Assembly: GCF_004346195.1 (NCBI RefSeq)
Contig: NZ_SMAK01000002.1
Location: 1-64,000 of the forward strand
Direction of reading: 5' to 3'
Source: Tepidamorphus gemmatus
GTDB lineage: Bacteria > Pseudomonadota > Alphaproteobacteria > Rhizobiales > Tepidamorphaceae
Length of the DNA: 64,000 nucleotides
Below the pieces are notes generated by a model. It made no database searches, was not told the DNA's origin, and saw only the letters and a list, made by a program, of their open reading frames with translations. The position numbers were made by a program, and so were the translations under genes. Each line of letters begins with the position of its first letter. The first letter of the stretch is position 1. This document shows positions 16,080 to 24,283 of the stretch, piece after piece.

Positions 16080-17063
16080 CGCAGGCTCTCCAGAAACGCC
16101 ATCACGAACTCCGCCGCGAGCGGCGGTACGATCGCATTGCCGTAGCCCCGCAGCAGCCCCATGCGCCCGGGTATCCCATCAGCCAGCGGGAATGTTCCGG
16201 ACTCAACGGGCCGCCAGCCGCCATCGCGGCAGAGGAGCCAGTCCGGATCTCGCCAGACGCCGTCCGTCGCGCAGGTCCCGGCGGGGTCGGCGACTTCGAC
16301 CAGTTCACCAGCTTCACCGTCCTGCGGCTCGCATCCGTGTTGCCGGCCGCATTGTAGCTTTCTGTCGCTGGCGAGCCTGCCATCGCCGTCGGCCAGCCCG
16401 CCAGCCAGACCTGCCGGCCGAGCAGCGCATTGATTGGCACCGCCGAGCATTCCGATCCGTCCTTGTGATCCCGCGCCGAGGCCGTAGCCCAACCCGCGAG
16501 TGACTGTGTCCGCGGCGACGGCGCCGAAGAACAGCCGCTGGCGGATGTGCGGCGCGCCGATGCCCGCAGCCGGCAGATCGGCCGCCGCGACGGCGTAAGA
16601 TGCCGCTTCCAGGTCAGCCGCCAGAGCGTCGAACCACGCCCAGCCAGCCTTGCCTTCAGCCGCCGTTCGAGCCGCGCCGTCAACTGGTCCGAGCACTGCC
16701 GCGCTCGCGACCTGCTCGCCGAAGACGAGCTCCGGGCGGCAGGCTGCGACGAGTCGCAGAAGCCGGGGCGAGGTGGCGTTCATCGTCCTGTCCCTTGCGC
16801 TGCCCGGCCTGGCTGAAGGGCTGGCAGGGCGGCGAGCCGGTCCAGACGGGCAGATCCTCGGCCACGCCAGAAAGGCGCAGCGCATGAGGCCAGCCGCCGA
16901 TCCCGGCGAAGAAATGGCATTGCGCGAAGCCGCGCAGGTCGGCGGGCTCCACCTCGAGGATGGAGCGCTCATCCACATCGCCGGCCGGCAGGAGCCCGGC
17001 CGCGATCAGCTCCCGCAACCAGGCGCAGGCCGCGGGATCGGCATCGTTGTAGTAGACGGCCAT
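16076..17063 (-). pseudogene. DNA cytosine-5 methyltransferase, single-base frameshift
   Basis: It begins MAVYYNDADPAACAWLRELI at 17063 with motif I (HFFAGIGGW) and the catalytic motif IV (GSPPCQPFSQAG). Just after DDERHLAP the homology moves to another frame, which continues RLLRLVAACRPELVFGEQ, HIRQRLFF (motif VIII) and the motif X-like GYGNAIVPPLAAEF to the stop at 16076. The span is 988 nt, one more than a multiple of three, so one extra base near 16763-16770 (CCCCGG run) explains it; repaired, the enzyme would be 328 aa. Such phage methylases protect DNA from host restriction. It overlaps the upstream ParB-methylase by 4 nt. Confidence 0.8.
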
Positions 17064-18322
17064 CAGGCAGCGGCATCGGCCTTGTCGCCCAACCTTTCGA
17101 CCTTGATCTCGGCGAAGGTCCGACCGTTTCCGTCGAGGATCGCGTCGCGCCCCGTCTCGGCCTGCCATCGCTCGACGGCGACGTCGACGTAGGCCGGGCT
17201 GATCTCCATTGCGAAGACGCGCCGACCATTGGCTTCGCCCGCCATGATCTGCGAGCCGGAGCCCGAGAACGGCTCGTAGCAGAGCCCGCCACGCGCGACG
17301 TGCTGGCGCATGGGGATGCCGAAGGCGTCGAGTGGTTTCGGCGTGGGGTGGTCGGGGCGCTCGTCCTTGGCGAAGGACGGCATTTCCCAGGTCGAGGGCA
17401 GCGTTTCCTCGGCCACCTTCGGCGGCCGGTTCGGGCGGCGCCACCCCATGAAGCAGGGCTCGTGCTTCCAGAGGTAGTGGGACCGCGTGAGCACCCCGCG
17501 GTCCTTCACCCAGATGATCTGCTGGTGCACGAAGGCGCCCGCCTTTTCCCAGCATGACTCGAGCATCGCCTCGGCAACGGCCGCAGCGATGAACCCGTCG
17601 TAGAGTTCGGCGCCCTGCGAACTGTCGTCCCAAGTCGTGCCGTAGGACGCGGACCAGTCCTTGTTGCGGGTCGGATGGTTCGAGCCGTCGTAGTCCACGA
17701 GATACGGCGGGTCGGTCGCGAACAGCACCGCGCGCTCGCCGTTCATCAGGCGGCGCACATCGTCATGGTTCGTGCTATCACCGCAGAGCAGCCGGTGATC
17801 GCCGAGGATCCACAGATCGCCCGTGCGCGACGCCGGGTTGCGCGGCGGCTCGGGGATGGTCACCGGAGGCACGGAGCCTCCGGCGCCACCCTCTTCACCG
17901 TCGTCTTCCGCGACGTAGGCCAGCAGCTTGTCCAACTCGCCATCGGAGAAGCCGACCAGCGACAGGTCGAAATCCTCGGCCAGCAGGTCGTTCAGTTCGG
18001 CCGAGAGAAGCAGTTCATCCCATTCCGCCCAGTTCGCCGACTGGTTGGCCAGCAGACGGAACGCCTTGATCTGCGTCTCCGACAGCTCGTCGGCGAGGAC
18101 CACGGGCACGGTGTCGAGACCGAGCAGGCGCGCCGCCTTCAGCCGCAGATGCCCGTCGACCACCAGCCCGTCGCTGCGCGCGACAATCGGGATGCGGAAG
18201 CCAAACTCGACGATGGCCTGTGCCATCCGGTCGACCACGTCGTCGTTCTTGCGCGGGTTGCGCTCGTATTCGACAAGGCGGCCGATGGGCCATTGTTCAA
18301 GCTGCAGCGCGTTGGCCGGCAT
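17063..18322 (-). CDS. ParB-N domain / N4-N6 DNA methyltransferase fusion
   Basis: A 419-residue protein. Residues 1-110 are a ParB/sulfiredoxin-like domain (QWPIGRLVEYERNPRKND; LVVDGHLRLKAARLLGLD). An acidic linker follows, then an amino-methyltransferase with DPPY motif IV (in ATDPPYLVDYDGS) before the SAM-binding EPFSGSGSQ, which is beta-class order. Phage copies methylate adenine or N4-cytosine without a restriction partner, usually as anti-restriction or for packaging control. It lies between the HNH gene (26-nt overlap) and the cytosine methylase (4-nt overlap). It appears intact, unlike the cytosine enzyme. Confidence 0.9.
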   Translation of the reverse strand: MPANALQLEQWPIGRLVEYERNPRKNDDVVDRMAQAIVEFGFRIPIVARSDGLVVDGHLRLKAARLLGLDTVPVVLADELSETQIKAFRLLANQSANWAEWDELLLSAELNDLLAEDFDLSLVGFSDGELDKLLAYVAEDDGEEGGAGGSVPPVTIPEPPRNPASRTGDLWILGDHRLLCGDSTNHDDVRRLMNGERAVLFATDPPYLVDYDGSNHPTRNKDWSASYGTTWDDSSQGAELYDGFIAAAVAEAMLESCWEKAGAFVHQQIIWVKDRGVLTRSHYLWKHEPCFMGWRRPNRPPKVAEETLPSTWEMPSFAKDERPDHPTPKPLDAFGIPMRQHVARGGLCYEPFSGSGSQIMAGEANGRRVFAMEISPAYVDVAVERWQAETGRDAILDGNGRTFAEIKVERLGDKADAAA

Positions 18323-19061
18323 GGGCGGAACTCTTGAGCATGTGAAGGGTCACCGTTCGGCGCGCATGGATGCTGCAGAACAGGACGAGCCTGGTGACGG
18401 GGAGCGGCGGTTCGACCGCCTCGACATCGTGGAACACGCTCTCCACGCGCTTGTGGCAGGCGCGGCAGAGCGGGATCAGGTTGGTCGGTGAATTGTCCCG
18501 CGTGAGTCGGAACGGGATGATGTGGTGCACCTGAAGGTGCCTGGTCCTTCCGCAGCAGGCGCAGAATGGCGTCTGCCGGAGCGCAGCCTTGCGGATCGTT
18601 TTCCAGCGCGAACCTCGCCCGCGGATGCGCGGCGTCCGGCAGAGATGGCGCTCGTAGCAGGACCGCGAGCAGAACCGCCCGCCGGAGTTCGTGCGATCGG
18701 AAAGGACCGACCTGGCGATGCGAAACGAGGCGCCGCAAGTCGCGCAGGTCCGTTCGACCGATTGCGCCGCGTGGCGACAGGCGCGGCTGCAGAACCGCTG
18801 GCGGCTGCTCGGCGGCGCCGGGAAGACCCTGCCGCAGTGACGGCAGGTCTCTCGGTTTCGATCCGCGGATCGCCCGCGTCGGCCTTGCGCGAGCGTCGGC
18901 CGCGCGGCGCACGGTCGGCACCGGGTGGCCGGGTTGTCGGCGCGCACTTCCTCGACCTTGCCGCACGCTGCGCAGGTCCGGAGGCGCATCCCGCGGTTCC
19001 GTGACCTGGCGCACGGCGCGACGGCGTCCGTGCTCGCCGCAGTGCCGTGCGCGAGGGTCAT
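18297..19061 (-). CDS. Cysteine-rich HNH endonuclease
   Basis: A 254-residue protein from ATG 19061, MTLAHGTAASTDAVAPCARS. Three Cys-pair modules precede the nuclease (CAACG...CRPC; CRHCG...CSRAC; CATCG...CSRSC), each like a small zinc ribbon. The HNH core follows: CACCGRTRHLQVHHIIPF, then NLIPLCRACHKRVE with the final His. The Met-rich 5' end leaves the exact start uncertain. In phages HNH enzymes often work with terminase in genome cutting; here the gene is transcribed with two methylases, so a modification-linked role is also possible. The basic content is high, typical of DNA binding. Confidence 0.82.
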   Translation of the reverse strand: MTLAHGTAASTDAVAPCARSRNRGMRLRTCAACGKVEEVRADNPATRCRPCAARPTLAQGRRGRSADRNRETCRHCGRVFPAPPSSRQRFCSRACRHAAQSVERTCATCGASFRIARSVLSDRTNSGGRFCSRSCYERHLCRTPRIRGRGSRWKTIRKAALRQTPFCACCGRTRHLQVHHIIPFRLTRDNSPTNLIPLCRACHKRVESVFHDVEAVEPPLPVTRLVLFCSIHARRTVTLHMLKSSAHAGQRAAA

Positions 19062-19098
19062 GCAGGTTCCTGTCGATGATTGATTGGCATCCGCTGGG

Positions 19099-19357
19099 TG
19101 GACCCCGGCGCGATGGGGTCCACCGGCTTCCGGTTGGACTCCGGCATCCGCGGGGTATCCACCCCGCGCGGCCAATCAGGTGCTTGAATTCACGAGGGTT
19201 TCAGGGCGCCGCGGGTGGACGCTGGACTCCGGTGGCTTCCCAAAAATCCGGCCCTGTCGCTGGCGAAATGCCGAGCCAAGCCCGCCAGCATACGTTTCGG
19301 CCCGGAAAGGAACCGGAAAACAAAGGCTTGGCGGCCTGGACCCCGGCTGGACCCCGG
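19099..19357 (+). repeat. Five copies of decamer TGGACYCCGG
   Basis: Copies at 19099-19108, 19135-19144, 19223-19232, 19337-19346 and 19348-19357. Y is C in the first and last two copies, T in the others; the final pair is separated by one base. All are in the same orientation and confined to this gap. This is more than expected by chance in 260 bp even at high GC. They may be protein-binding iterons or remnants of a small repeat. Confidence 0.6.
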
Positions 19358-19455
19358 AAGCCAACCCGAAATCCCGCGGCATCGGCCCAAAAGCAAAGGG
19401 GAGAGCGGGCCTTCCAGCGCACTCTCCCCATCTTGCCTTCGGGATAGCATGGATC

Positions 19456-19490
19456 TGTTGCAAATGTCGAAGGGAAAAGTGTTGCAACAC
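19456..19490. promoter_or_regulatory. TGTTGCAA repeats and 12-bp palindrome
   Basis: TGTTGCAA occurs at 19456-19463 and again at 19480-19487, 24 bp apart. The second copy is the core of the perfect palindrome GTGTTGCAACAC (19479-19490). It lies just 3' of the DUF6362-like gene. A dimeric regulator could bind here; no matching known operator is claimed. Confidence 0.4.
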
Positions 19491-19497
19491 ATTGGAG

Positions 19498-19878
19498 TCA
19501 CTGCGCATTCAGCCGCGCAGCGATCTTGGTCAGCGCCAGTTGCCAGCGACGCCACGCCGTCGTGCGGTCGCAGCCCAGCTCCCCGCTGATCTGCTTCCAC
19601 GGCACACGGGCTGCGCGCGACCAGACCAGCTTGCGCTCCGCCTCCTCGATCCAGAGCACCCAGTCGAAGGTCTGCTCGAGCCGGGTGATCGCGGCGGCCG
19701 TGGGCCGAACCCGCATCGGCTGCGGCTCCATCGCCGCGATCTCGCGGCTGGTCCGAAGGATGTCGGGCCAGGTATTGAAGTAGCCCTGCGCCTTCACCGG
19801 CGGCAGCTTGCGCAGGGTGCGGAACGCCTCCTCGAAATGATCGGCGACGCAGTCGGCGGTCCATGCGCGATCAGCCAT
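19498..19878 (-). CDS. DUF6362-like phage protein (HTH)
   Basis: A 126-residue protein from ATG 19878, MADRAWTADCVADHFEEAFR. The N-terminal helical domain (TLRKLPPVKAQGYFNTWPDI) is followed by a linker and a C-terminal HTH (WKQISGELGCDRTTAWRRWQ). The architecture and location in the early operon match the DUF6362 prophage family; a role in transcription or small-terminase-like DNA binding is possible. It overlaps the next upstream gene by 8 nt. Confidence 0.65.
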   Translation of the reverse strand: MADRAWTADCVADHFEEAFRTLRKLPPVKAQGYFNTWPDILRTSREIAAMEPQPMRVRPTAAAITRLEQTFDWVLWIEEAERKLVWSRAARVPWKQISGELGCDRTTAWRRWQLALTKIAARLNAQ

Positions 19879-20080
19879 GGCGCGCCTCCTTCGTCGCAAG
19901 ACGCGGACCGTACAATTTCTCGCCCAGCTGGCGGACCAGTTCACGCTCGGGCCAGGTGAGGCGGTCGTCATCGGCGGAGACCGCGAGGACGCCCTGTTCC
20001 CGCCAGCCCTCGCGCTTGACCTGCTCGGGATCGCGGCGCCGGCCGCCGTAGCCCGGGGGATGAAAGCGCATGGTCTTCAT
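19871..20080 (-). CDS. Hypothetical phage protein, 69 aa
   Basis: MKTMRFHPPGYGGRRRDPEQ; basic and short, with SADDDRLTWPERELVRQLGE as a likely helix. It overlaps both neighbours (8 and 4 nt) in the minus-strand early operon, which supports expression. No recognisable domain. The PPGYGGRRRDPE start recurs in small phage early proteins, without known function. Confidence 0.55.
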   Translation of the reverse strand: MKTMRFHPPGYGGRRRDPEQVKREGWREQGVLAVSADDDRLTWPERELVRQLGEKLYGPRLATKEARHG

Positions 20081-20334
20081 CGCTGCACCTCCGGCATCAG
20101 AGAGGCGTAGCCGATGACATCGACGAGACTGTCGCGATGTGCCGGGTCGTGGGTGAGCCGAACCATCTTCAGGTCGATCATGCAGAGCACGACCTCGGCG
20201 GGCGTGACGGAGCGGCCGAGCGTCAGGCTCCAGCGGGCCGCAATGGCTCGCAGGGAGGTGGTTGCCGGGCCATAGGTTCCGGCGCGTGCCTCCAGCACAT
20301 GAGCCGCCTGGTCGAGGATCGCAGGGCGGGTCAT
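20077..20334 (-). CDS. DUF6378-like phage protein
   Basis: An 85-residue protein from ATG 20334, MTRPAILDQAAHVLEARAGT. It has YGPATTSLRAIAARWSLTLG and a second helical block (VVLCMIDLKMVRLTHDPAHR). The fold pattern (RxxxYG...F/LxxIAxxW...MxxLKxAR) fits the DUF6378 family of phage proteins, thought to be a small all-helical, MazG-like domain. It is chained by 4-nt overlaps to the RuvC-like gene upstream and the 69-aa gene downstream. Confidence 0.65.
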   Translation of the reverse strand: MTRPAILDQAAHVLEARAGTYGPATTSLRAIAARWSLTLGRSVTPAEVVLCMIDLKMVRLTHDPAHRDSLVDVIGYASLMPEVQR

Positions 20335-20957
20335 GCCAGGCCCCCCTTCGTCTCGATTGCCCAGAGCAGGAGCGCGATTGCGTCGGCCTCGTTGTCGTCG
20401 GCCGGGCGAAAGCCGCGGGCGCGGACGGCGGCGACCATGGCGGCCTTGTCGGCGTTGCCCTTGCCCGAGGCGTGGCGCTTGATCGTGCCGACCGGGACGC
20501 CCTCGTAGGGCACGCCGCGCAGCTCGGCCCATGCAGTCAGGGTGGCCATGAGCCCGCCGTAGATGTGGCTCGCGTCGGTGCCCGCGTGGCGCCGGACTTC
20601 CTCGGACCAGATGGCGGCGATTGGTCCGGACAGACGGTCGATCTCGGTCAGCCAGTTGGTGAAGCGCAGGTAGCGCATGCCGCCGCCGTCGAAGCGGCCC
20701 GGGCGCAGCGAGACGATGCCGCTGGTGATCAGACCGTCATGGCCGCGGATCGCCCAGCCGGTCGAAGTGCCGAGGTCGAGCGCGAGGATGCAGCGGCTCG
20801 CTCCTTCAACGCCTTGAAGACCGAGGGCAGCGGTGACGGGTGTGACGGATGTGACGGATAGTTCCTTATCCGCTCCACAGGCGCGCGCATGCGCGCGCGT
20901 GACGGTCTTATAGGTATGATCCGTCACATCCGTCACACAGTCTGATTTCATTGGCAT
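20331..20957 (-). CDS. RuvC-like Holliday-junction resolvase
   Basis: A 208-residue protein. The RNase H-fold core starts at about residue 56 with ILALDLGTSTGWA (first catalytic Asp), then SEE in AAIWSEEVRR, and ends with DDNEADAIALLLWA (two further acids). These are the four-acid set of RuvC/phage resolvases that cut branched DNA before packaging. The start at 20957 has GGGAG 9 nt upstream. The first 50 residues (VTDVTD ... SVTSVTPVT) are unlike other resolvases and are written by the dyad repeat at 20841-20937. A start after the repeat has no good candidate ATG, so the N-terminus is uncertain. Confidence 0.78.
   Translation of the reverse strand: MPMKSDCVTDVTDHTYKTVTRAHARACGADKELSVTSVTPVTAALGLQGVEGASRCILALDLGTSTGWAIRGHDGLITSGIVSLRPGRFDGGGMRYLRFTNWLTEIDRLSGPIAAIWSEEVRRHAGTDASHIYGGLMATLTAWAELRGVPYEGVPVGTIKRHASGKGNADKAAMVAAVRARGFRPADDNEADAIALLLWAIETKGGLA
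20841..20937. repeat. Concentric dyad: 19-nt inverted repeats around an 18-nt palindrome
   Basis: Left arm TGTGACGGATGTGACGGAT (20841-20859) and right arm at 20919-20937 are perfect inverted copies. Each arm contains a tandem TGTGACGGA-type 9-mer. At the centre is the perfect palindrome GCGCGCGCATGCGCGCGC (20881-20898), whose midpoint falls within one base of the arm midpoint. Extra GTGACGG copies occur at 20833-20839 and 20899-20905. It lies next to the primase gene, so a replication origin with iterons, or an operator for the replication operon, is likely. Confidence 0.75.
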
Positions 20958-20959
20958 TT

Positions 20960-20993
20960 TCCTATTCTCCCAAGAATCCTATTCTCCCAAGAA
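20960..20993. repeat. Perfect 17-bp tandem duplication
   Basis: TCCTATTCTCCCAAGAA occurs at 20960-20976 and 20977-20993. On the minus strand each copy carries GGGAGAATAG: one holds the primase-helicase stop codon, the other the ribosome-binding site of the RuvC-like gene. Confidence 0.85.
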
Positions 20994-23334
20994 AAGGTCA
21001 GAGTTGCTGTCATTGAGGGCGATGCCGCGGAAGCCCTTGGCGGCGCGGGTGTTGTGGCGCTCGAACCCGCGTACGATCAGCGCCTCCGAAAAGCGCTTGA
21101 CCGAGCCCGCGAACTCGCCGTTCGCCTCGGCCCACGCCTTCCAGTCGGCGAACATCGCGGAGGTGCTTGCGCTGAGGTGTGGGCCGACGGAGCAGCGCTC
21201 GTCGATCCAGCGACCGACGGCGTCCTCGGCCTCGAAGTAATCCTCGGTCGCGGCCATCACGGCGGGCGGAGGGCGCAGCCCTGTCCGCTGCCACTCGATG
21301 CAGCCCTCGAGCGCCCACGCAAGGATCCCGTTGCGTTCGGCCAGCAGCCTGTCCGCCAGGTGCTTGTCGCGCCGTGCGGGCGGGATGGTGACGGTGAAAG
21401 GCACCATGTGCAGGCGCCGCTTCATCGCCTCGTCGACGTTGCGGATCGAGGGCTTGTGGTTGCCGACCACCAGCAAGCTTGAACTGCGGGATGAACTCGA
21501 AGAAATCCTGCCGCATGAAGCGGGCCGTGATCTTGTCGCCCCCGGTCAGCGCCTTGAGTTTGCTCTCGGCCCAGCGGCTGCCCTGTTCCGTTTCGATGGA
21601 CGTGACGATGCGCGCGCCGCGCAGGCCCGCAATGTCGGTCGGGTGACGATCACCCTGCGTGGCCATGAACATGTCCATCGGCGCGACGGTAGCGTAGTCG
21701 CCGAGGATGGCGGTCAGGGTGTTGGCGAAAACGGATTTCCCGTTTGCGCCGGTACCGTAGAGAAAGAACAGCGCGTGCTCGGTGGTCACGCCCGTCAGGC
21801 AGTAGCCCGCCATGCGCTGCAGGTAGGATTGCAATTCGCCATCCCCGCCCGTGACGGTCTCGAGAAAGCCGAGCCAAACCGGACAGGCGTCTGCGACCGA
21901 TGCCCCGGCAATACGAGTCATGAAGAGGCCGGGGTCGTGCAGCAGCGACGCGCCACTACGCAGGTCGACCACTCCGCCGGGCGTGTTCAATAGCCATGGA
22001 TTGCGATCCCACGGCTCGGTCGTGGTTGCGTGGCGCCGGTCGGAACGGGCAAGCCGCTCCACGGCGGAGACGGTCGCGGCGCTTGAAAGCTTCGCCTTAA
22101 GCCGTGCAGACCCGGCGCGCGAAGCCGCCTCGCGGCAGATCATCCGGGCCAGATCGAAGGCCTGAAGCGTCTCCTCGCGCCGCCAGAGCTTGCCCGACCA
22201 GGTCAGCCATTGCCCCCAGCCCGCAACGTAGCGCCATGTCCCGGCATGTCGGGCTGCGAAGGTTGCGGCGAGCGCATCCTCGGTGAAGCGCACCGGCACT
22301 GGCCCATCATGCCCCGCGTCAGCAGGGCCGCCATCGCGAACGTCATCCTCGTCATCGATCTCGCCGTTGCGGGCGGCGTCGCGTTTCCAGAGGCGTTCGG
22401 CTTCCTCGCGCAGCCGGGCCTCCGGCCAGGGAGGGGCAACGCGGGCCGTGTTGTAGGAGACGATTTCCTCCCACGCCTGTTCGCGCGGCACGTGGCCTTC
22501 GCGGGCACGGCGGATCCAGTAGCCGATAACGCGCGACAGTGCGTCGAACCGGGTCATGCCATCCACGCCGCCTTCGCGAACCTGGCGGCCGAACAGCTCG
22601 GTTACACTGCCGCGCTCTGTGGCGGCCATGTTGAAGTCGAGCCCGTTCTCGCCTTCGAGCGGCGGCATCGCGATGATCGCCTCGAGCAGCTCGCCAAGGT
22701 CGTGATCGCGAGGATCGTGGTTCAAGATCTGCACCAGCCGCCGAAGACCCTGCTTGGCGTGGATCGATCCCGCCACGCGGATCGGCTGGTGCGCGGACCG
22801 GAACAAAGAGTCGCCGCCGACCTTCGCGGCGATCATGTGCCGGGCGCGGCAGACCGTGGCGATGTCCTCGCCTTCGGCGGGCTCGGTCAGACGCCAGTAG
22901 AGGTGCAGCTTGCGCTGGCCCTCGGCGGTGACACCACCGGACGCGACCTCGAGGGTCGGGCATCCGAGGTGCTGCACGAGATGATCGCGCTTTGCGCCGA
23001 TGTCACCATTGTCGAGATCGACAAGCACCACCTGCGTCTGGACGATGCTCTCGGCCCGTGCGTCGCCTGGGGCAGCGACTGTGCCGGGCGCAACGAACAG
23101 GGCCATTCCGGCGTCGCTCGCCCATTGCGCCTGCAGCGCGAGTTTCGCGGCGAGCGTGGCGTCCGCTTCGATGAAGGGCACATGCGGCGGGCCATCGCCC
23201 GCGCCCTTCTCGGCCAGCGCACGGACCGGAACCCAGCCTTCGCAATAGCCGAACACGACATCGGCGTAGATCGCGATCATTTCAGCGTCGGGCGCGACGT
23301 CGTCGGGCGCGATGGTGTCGGATGGGCCTGTCAT
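20979..23334 (-). pseudogene. Primase-helicase (RepB-like primase + D5/SF3-type helicase), frameshifted
   Basis: Start at ATG 23334 (4-nt overlap with the nuclease gene), MTGPSDTIAPDDVAPDAEMI. A RepB-type primase region (QVVLVDLDNGD; LEVASGGVT) is followed by a linker and a D5-type helicase with Walker A GTGANGKSVF. At about 21480, after FEFIPQFKL, homology moves to another frame that reads LVVGNHKPSIRNVDEAMKRR and runs to 20979. One extra base in AAGCTTGC explains this; repaired, the protein would be about 785 aa. As it stands the helicase lacks its arginine-finger/C-terminal part. A separate polypeptide starting near 21476 is possible but would be only the helicase end. Confidence 0.82.
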
Positions 23335-24077
23335 GCCCAGCACCGTTCCCGCCACGCACAGAAGCGGCATTCGAAGTGGTCGGGGTCGGCCGTGTGGCGG
23401 GGAAGAAGTTCACCCGCATCGCAGGCGCGCAGGATCGTAACCGCCTTGTCGCTGGCGGACTGGGCGAGTGCGGCATCGAACGGCACGAGTTCGTGCCAGA
23501 TCTCGCACGTGTCCTTGTTGATCGCCGTGAAGAACGCGGGCGCCTCGGTCAGGCCTAGATACCCCTGATAGAGCGCGATCTGCGCGGCGTAGACCGGCTT
23601 GGCCTTCCCGACGCCGTGCTTCGCGATCTCGCGCCAGTTCTTGGCGTTCGCCGATTTGCACTCCCAGAGCGCCGGAACCGCCATGCCGTTCGGCGCGGCG
23701 ACGACCACCCCGTCGGCATGGCCCTGCACACGTCCGCCCACGACCGAAAAGCCGAATTGATCGCCAAGGCGATTGCGCGTGCGAAGGTCGAACCCGGCCT
23801 TGCGCAGCCAGGCGATGGCCAGGTCCTCGAGAACATGCCCGAGCGCGAAGATCCGGAGGGACTTGCCCGAGAACCCGGCGCCCTGGTCCTTTGGCGTCTT
23901 CAGGTATTCGTATTGCAGCCTGCGCTGGCAGATGTCGCCCAGCCGACTGCCCCCGAGATAGTCGCGCTGGGGACGTTCGGCCTGTTCCGCGACAAGGGCG
24001 GTGTCGATGCAGGCATTGACGGCGTCCGCGAAACTCGGCGGCTTCTCCCGATGGTTGAAGTCGAACGGGGCGTCCAT
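23331..24077 (-). CDS. Cas4/RecB-like PD-(D/E)XK nuclease
   Basis: A 248-residue protein from ATG 24077, MDAPFDFNHREKPPSFADAV. It has Cys in LGDICQRRLQ, GHVLEDL, catalytic Asp in VQGHADGVVVA, ExK in LWECKSAN, and a C-terminal cysteine set FECRFCAWRERCW. With the first Cys these give the four ligands of the Cas4/AddB-type iron-sulfur cluster. Likely a 5'-3' exonuclease that makes single strands for phage recombination. It is overlapped by the primase start (4 nt) and overlaps the 68-aa gene (1 nt), in the early minus operon. Confidence 0.85.
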   Translation of the reverse strand: MDAPFDFNHREKPPSFADAVNACIDTALVAEQAERPQRDYLGGSRLGDICQRRLQYEYLKTPKDQGAGFSGKSLRIFALGHVLEDLAIAWLRKAGFDLRTRNRLGDQFGFSVVGGRVQGHADGVVVAAPNGMAVPALWECKSANAKNWREIAKHGVGKAKPVYAAQIALYQGYLGLTEAPAFFTAINKDTCEIWHELVPFDAALAQSASDKAVTILRACDAGELLPRHTADPDHFECRFCAWRERCWA

Positions 24078-24283
24078 CAGAACGGCACCTCCAGATGGGT
24101 CCGGGGCGCGCGGGTCTGCATCGCCTCCTGGAAGCCGTCGACTGCGGCCGTCGCGAGCGCGAGCGCCTGTGCCTCGCTCAGCTCGGCGAACCGCGTCGTC
24201 CATCCGATCTCGGCCATGAGTTCGGCCATGGTGCGGAGGGCGGCGCGCAGGGCTGCCTGTTCGCGTTCGTCGGGATCGATCAT
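24077..24283 (-). CDS. Small helical phage protein (DUF6511-like)
   Basis: A 68-residue protein, MIDPDEREQAALRAALRTMA. Two helices are separated by EIGWTTRFAELSE. The sequence pattern fits the DUF6511 family, found beside phage nucleases and primases. Coupled to neighbours on both sides (ATGA and TGATG overlaps). No enzyme motif. Confidence 0.65.
   Translation of the reverse strand: MIDPDEREQAALRAALRTMAELMAEIGWTTRFAELSEAQALALATAAVDGFQEAMQTRAPRTHLEVPF

Larger units (their letters stand above)
19062..19497. other. Non-coding gap upstream of the HNH gene
   Basis: 436 bp with no convincing gene on either strand. It holds five copies of the decamer TGGACYCCGG (see repeat entry), an extra inverted TGGACCCC, a GCGGGG/CCCCGC hairpin near 19150-19173, and the TGTTGCAA palindrome at its right end. 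It must contain the leader or promoter for the HNH-methylase operon. Open frames across it are low-complexity (repeated Trp-Thr-Pro) and produced by the repeats. Confidence 0.5.

Noticed and set aside
19084-19959. Open frame with repeated Trp-Thr-Pro across the gap at 19.1-19.5 kb
   Set aside because: The repeats come from the DNA decamer TGGACYCCGG; the frame runs antisense into the DUF6362-like gene and has no SD.
21010-21476. Independent small gene for the helicase end (MLVVGNHK start)
   Set aside because: It is the natural continuation of the helicase and lacks its own SD; a frameshift fits better.
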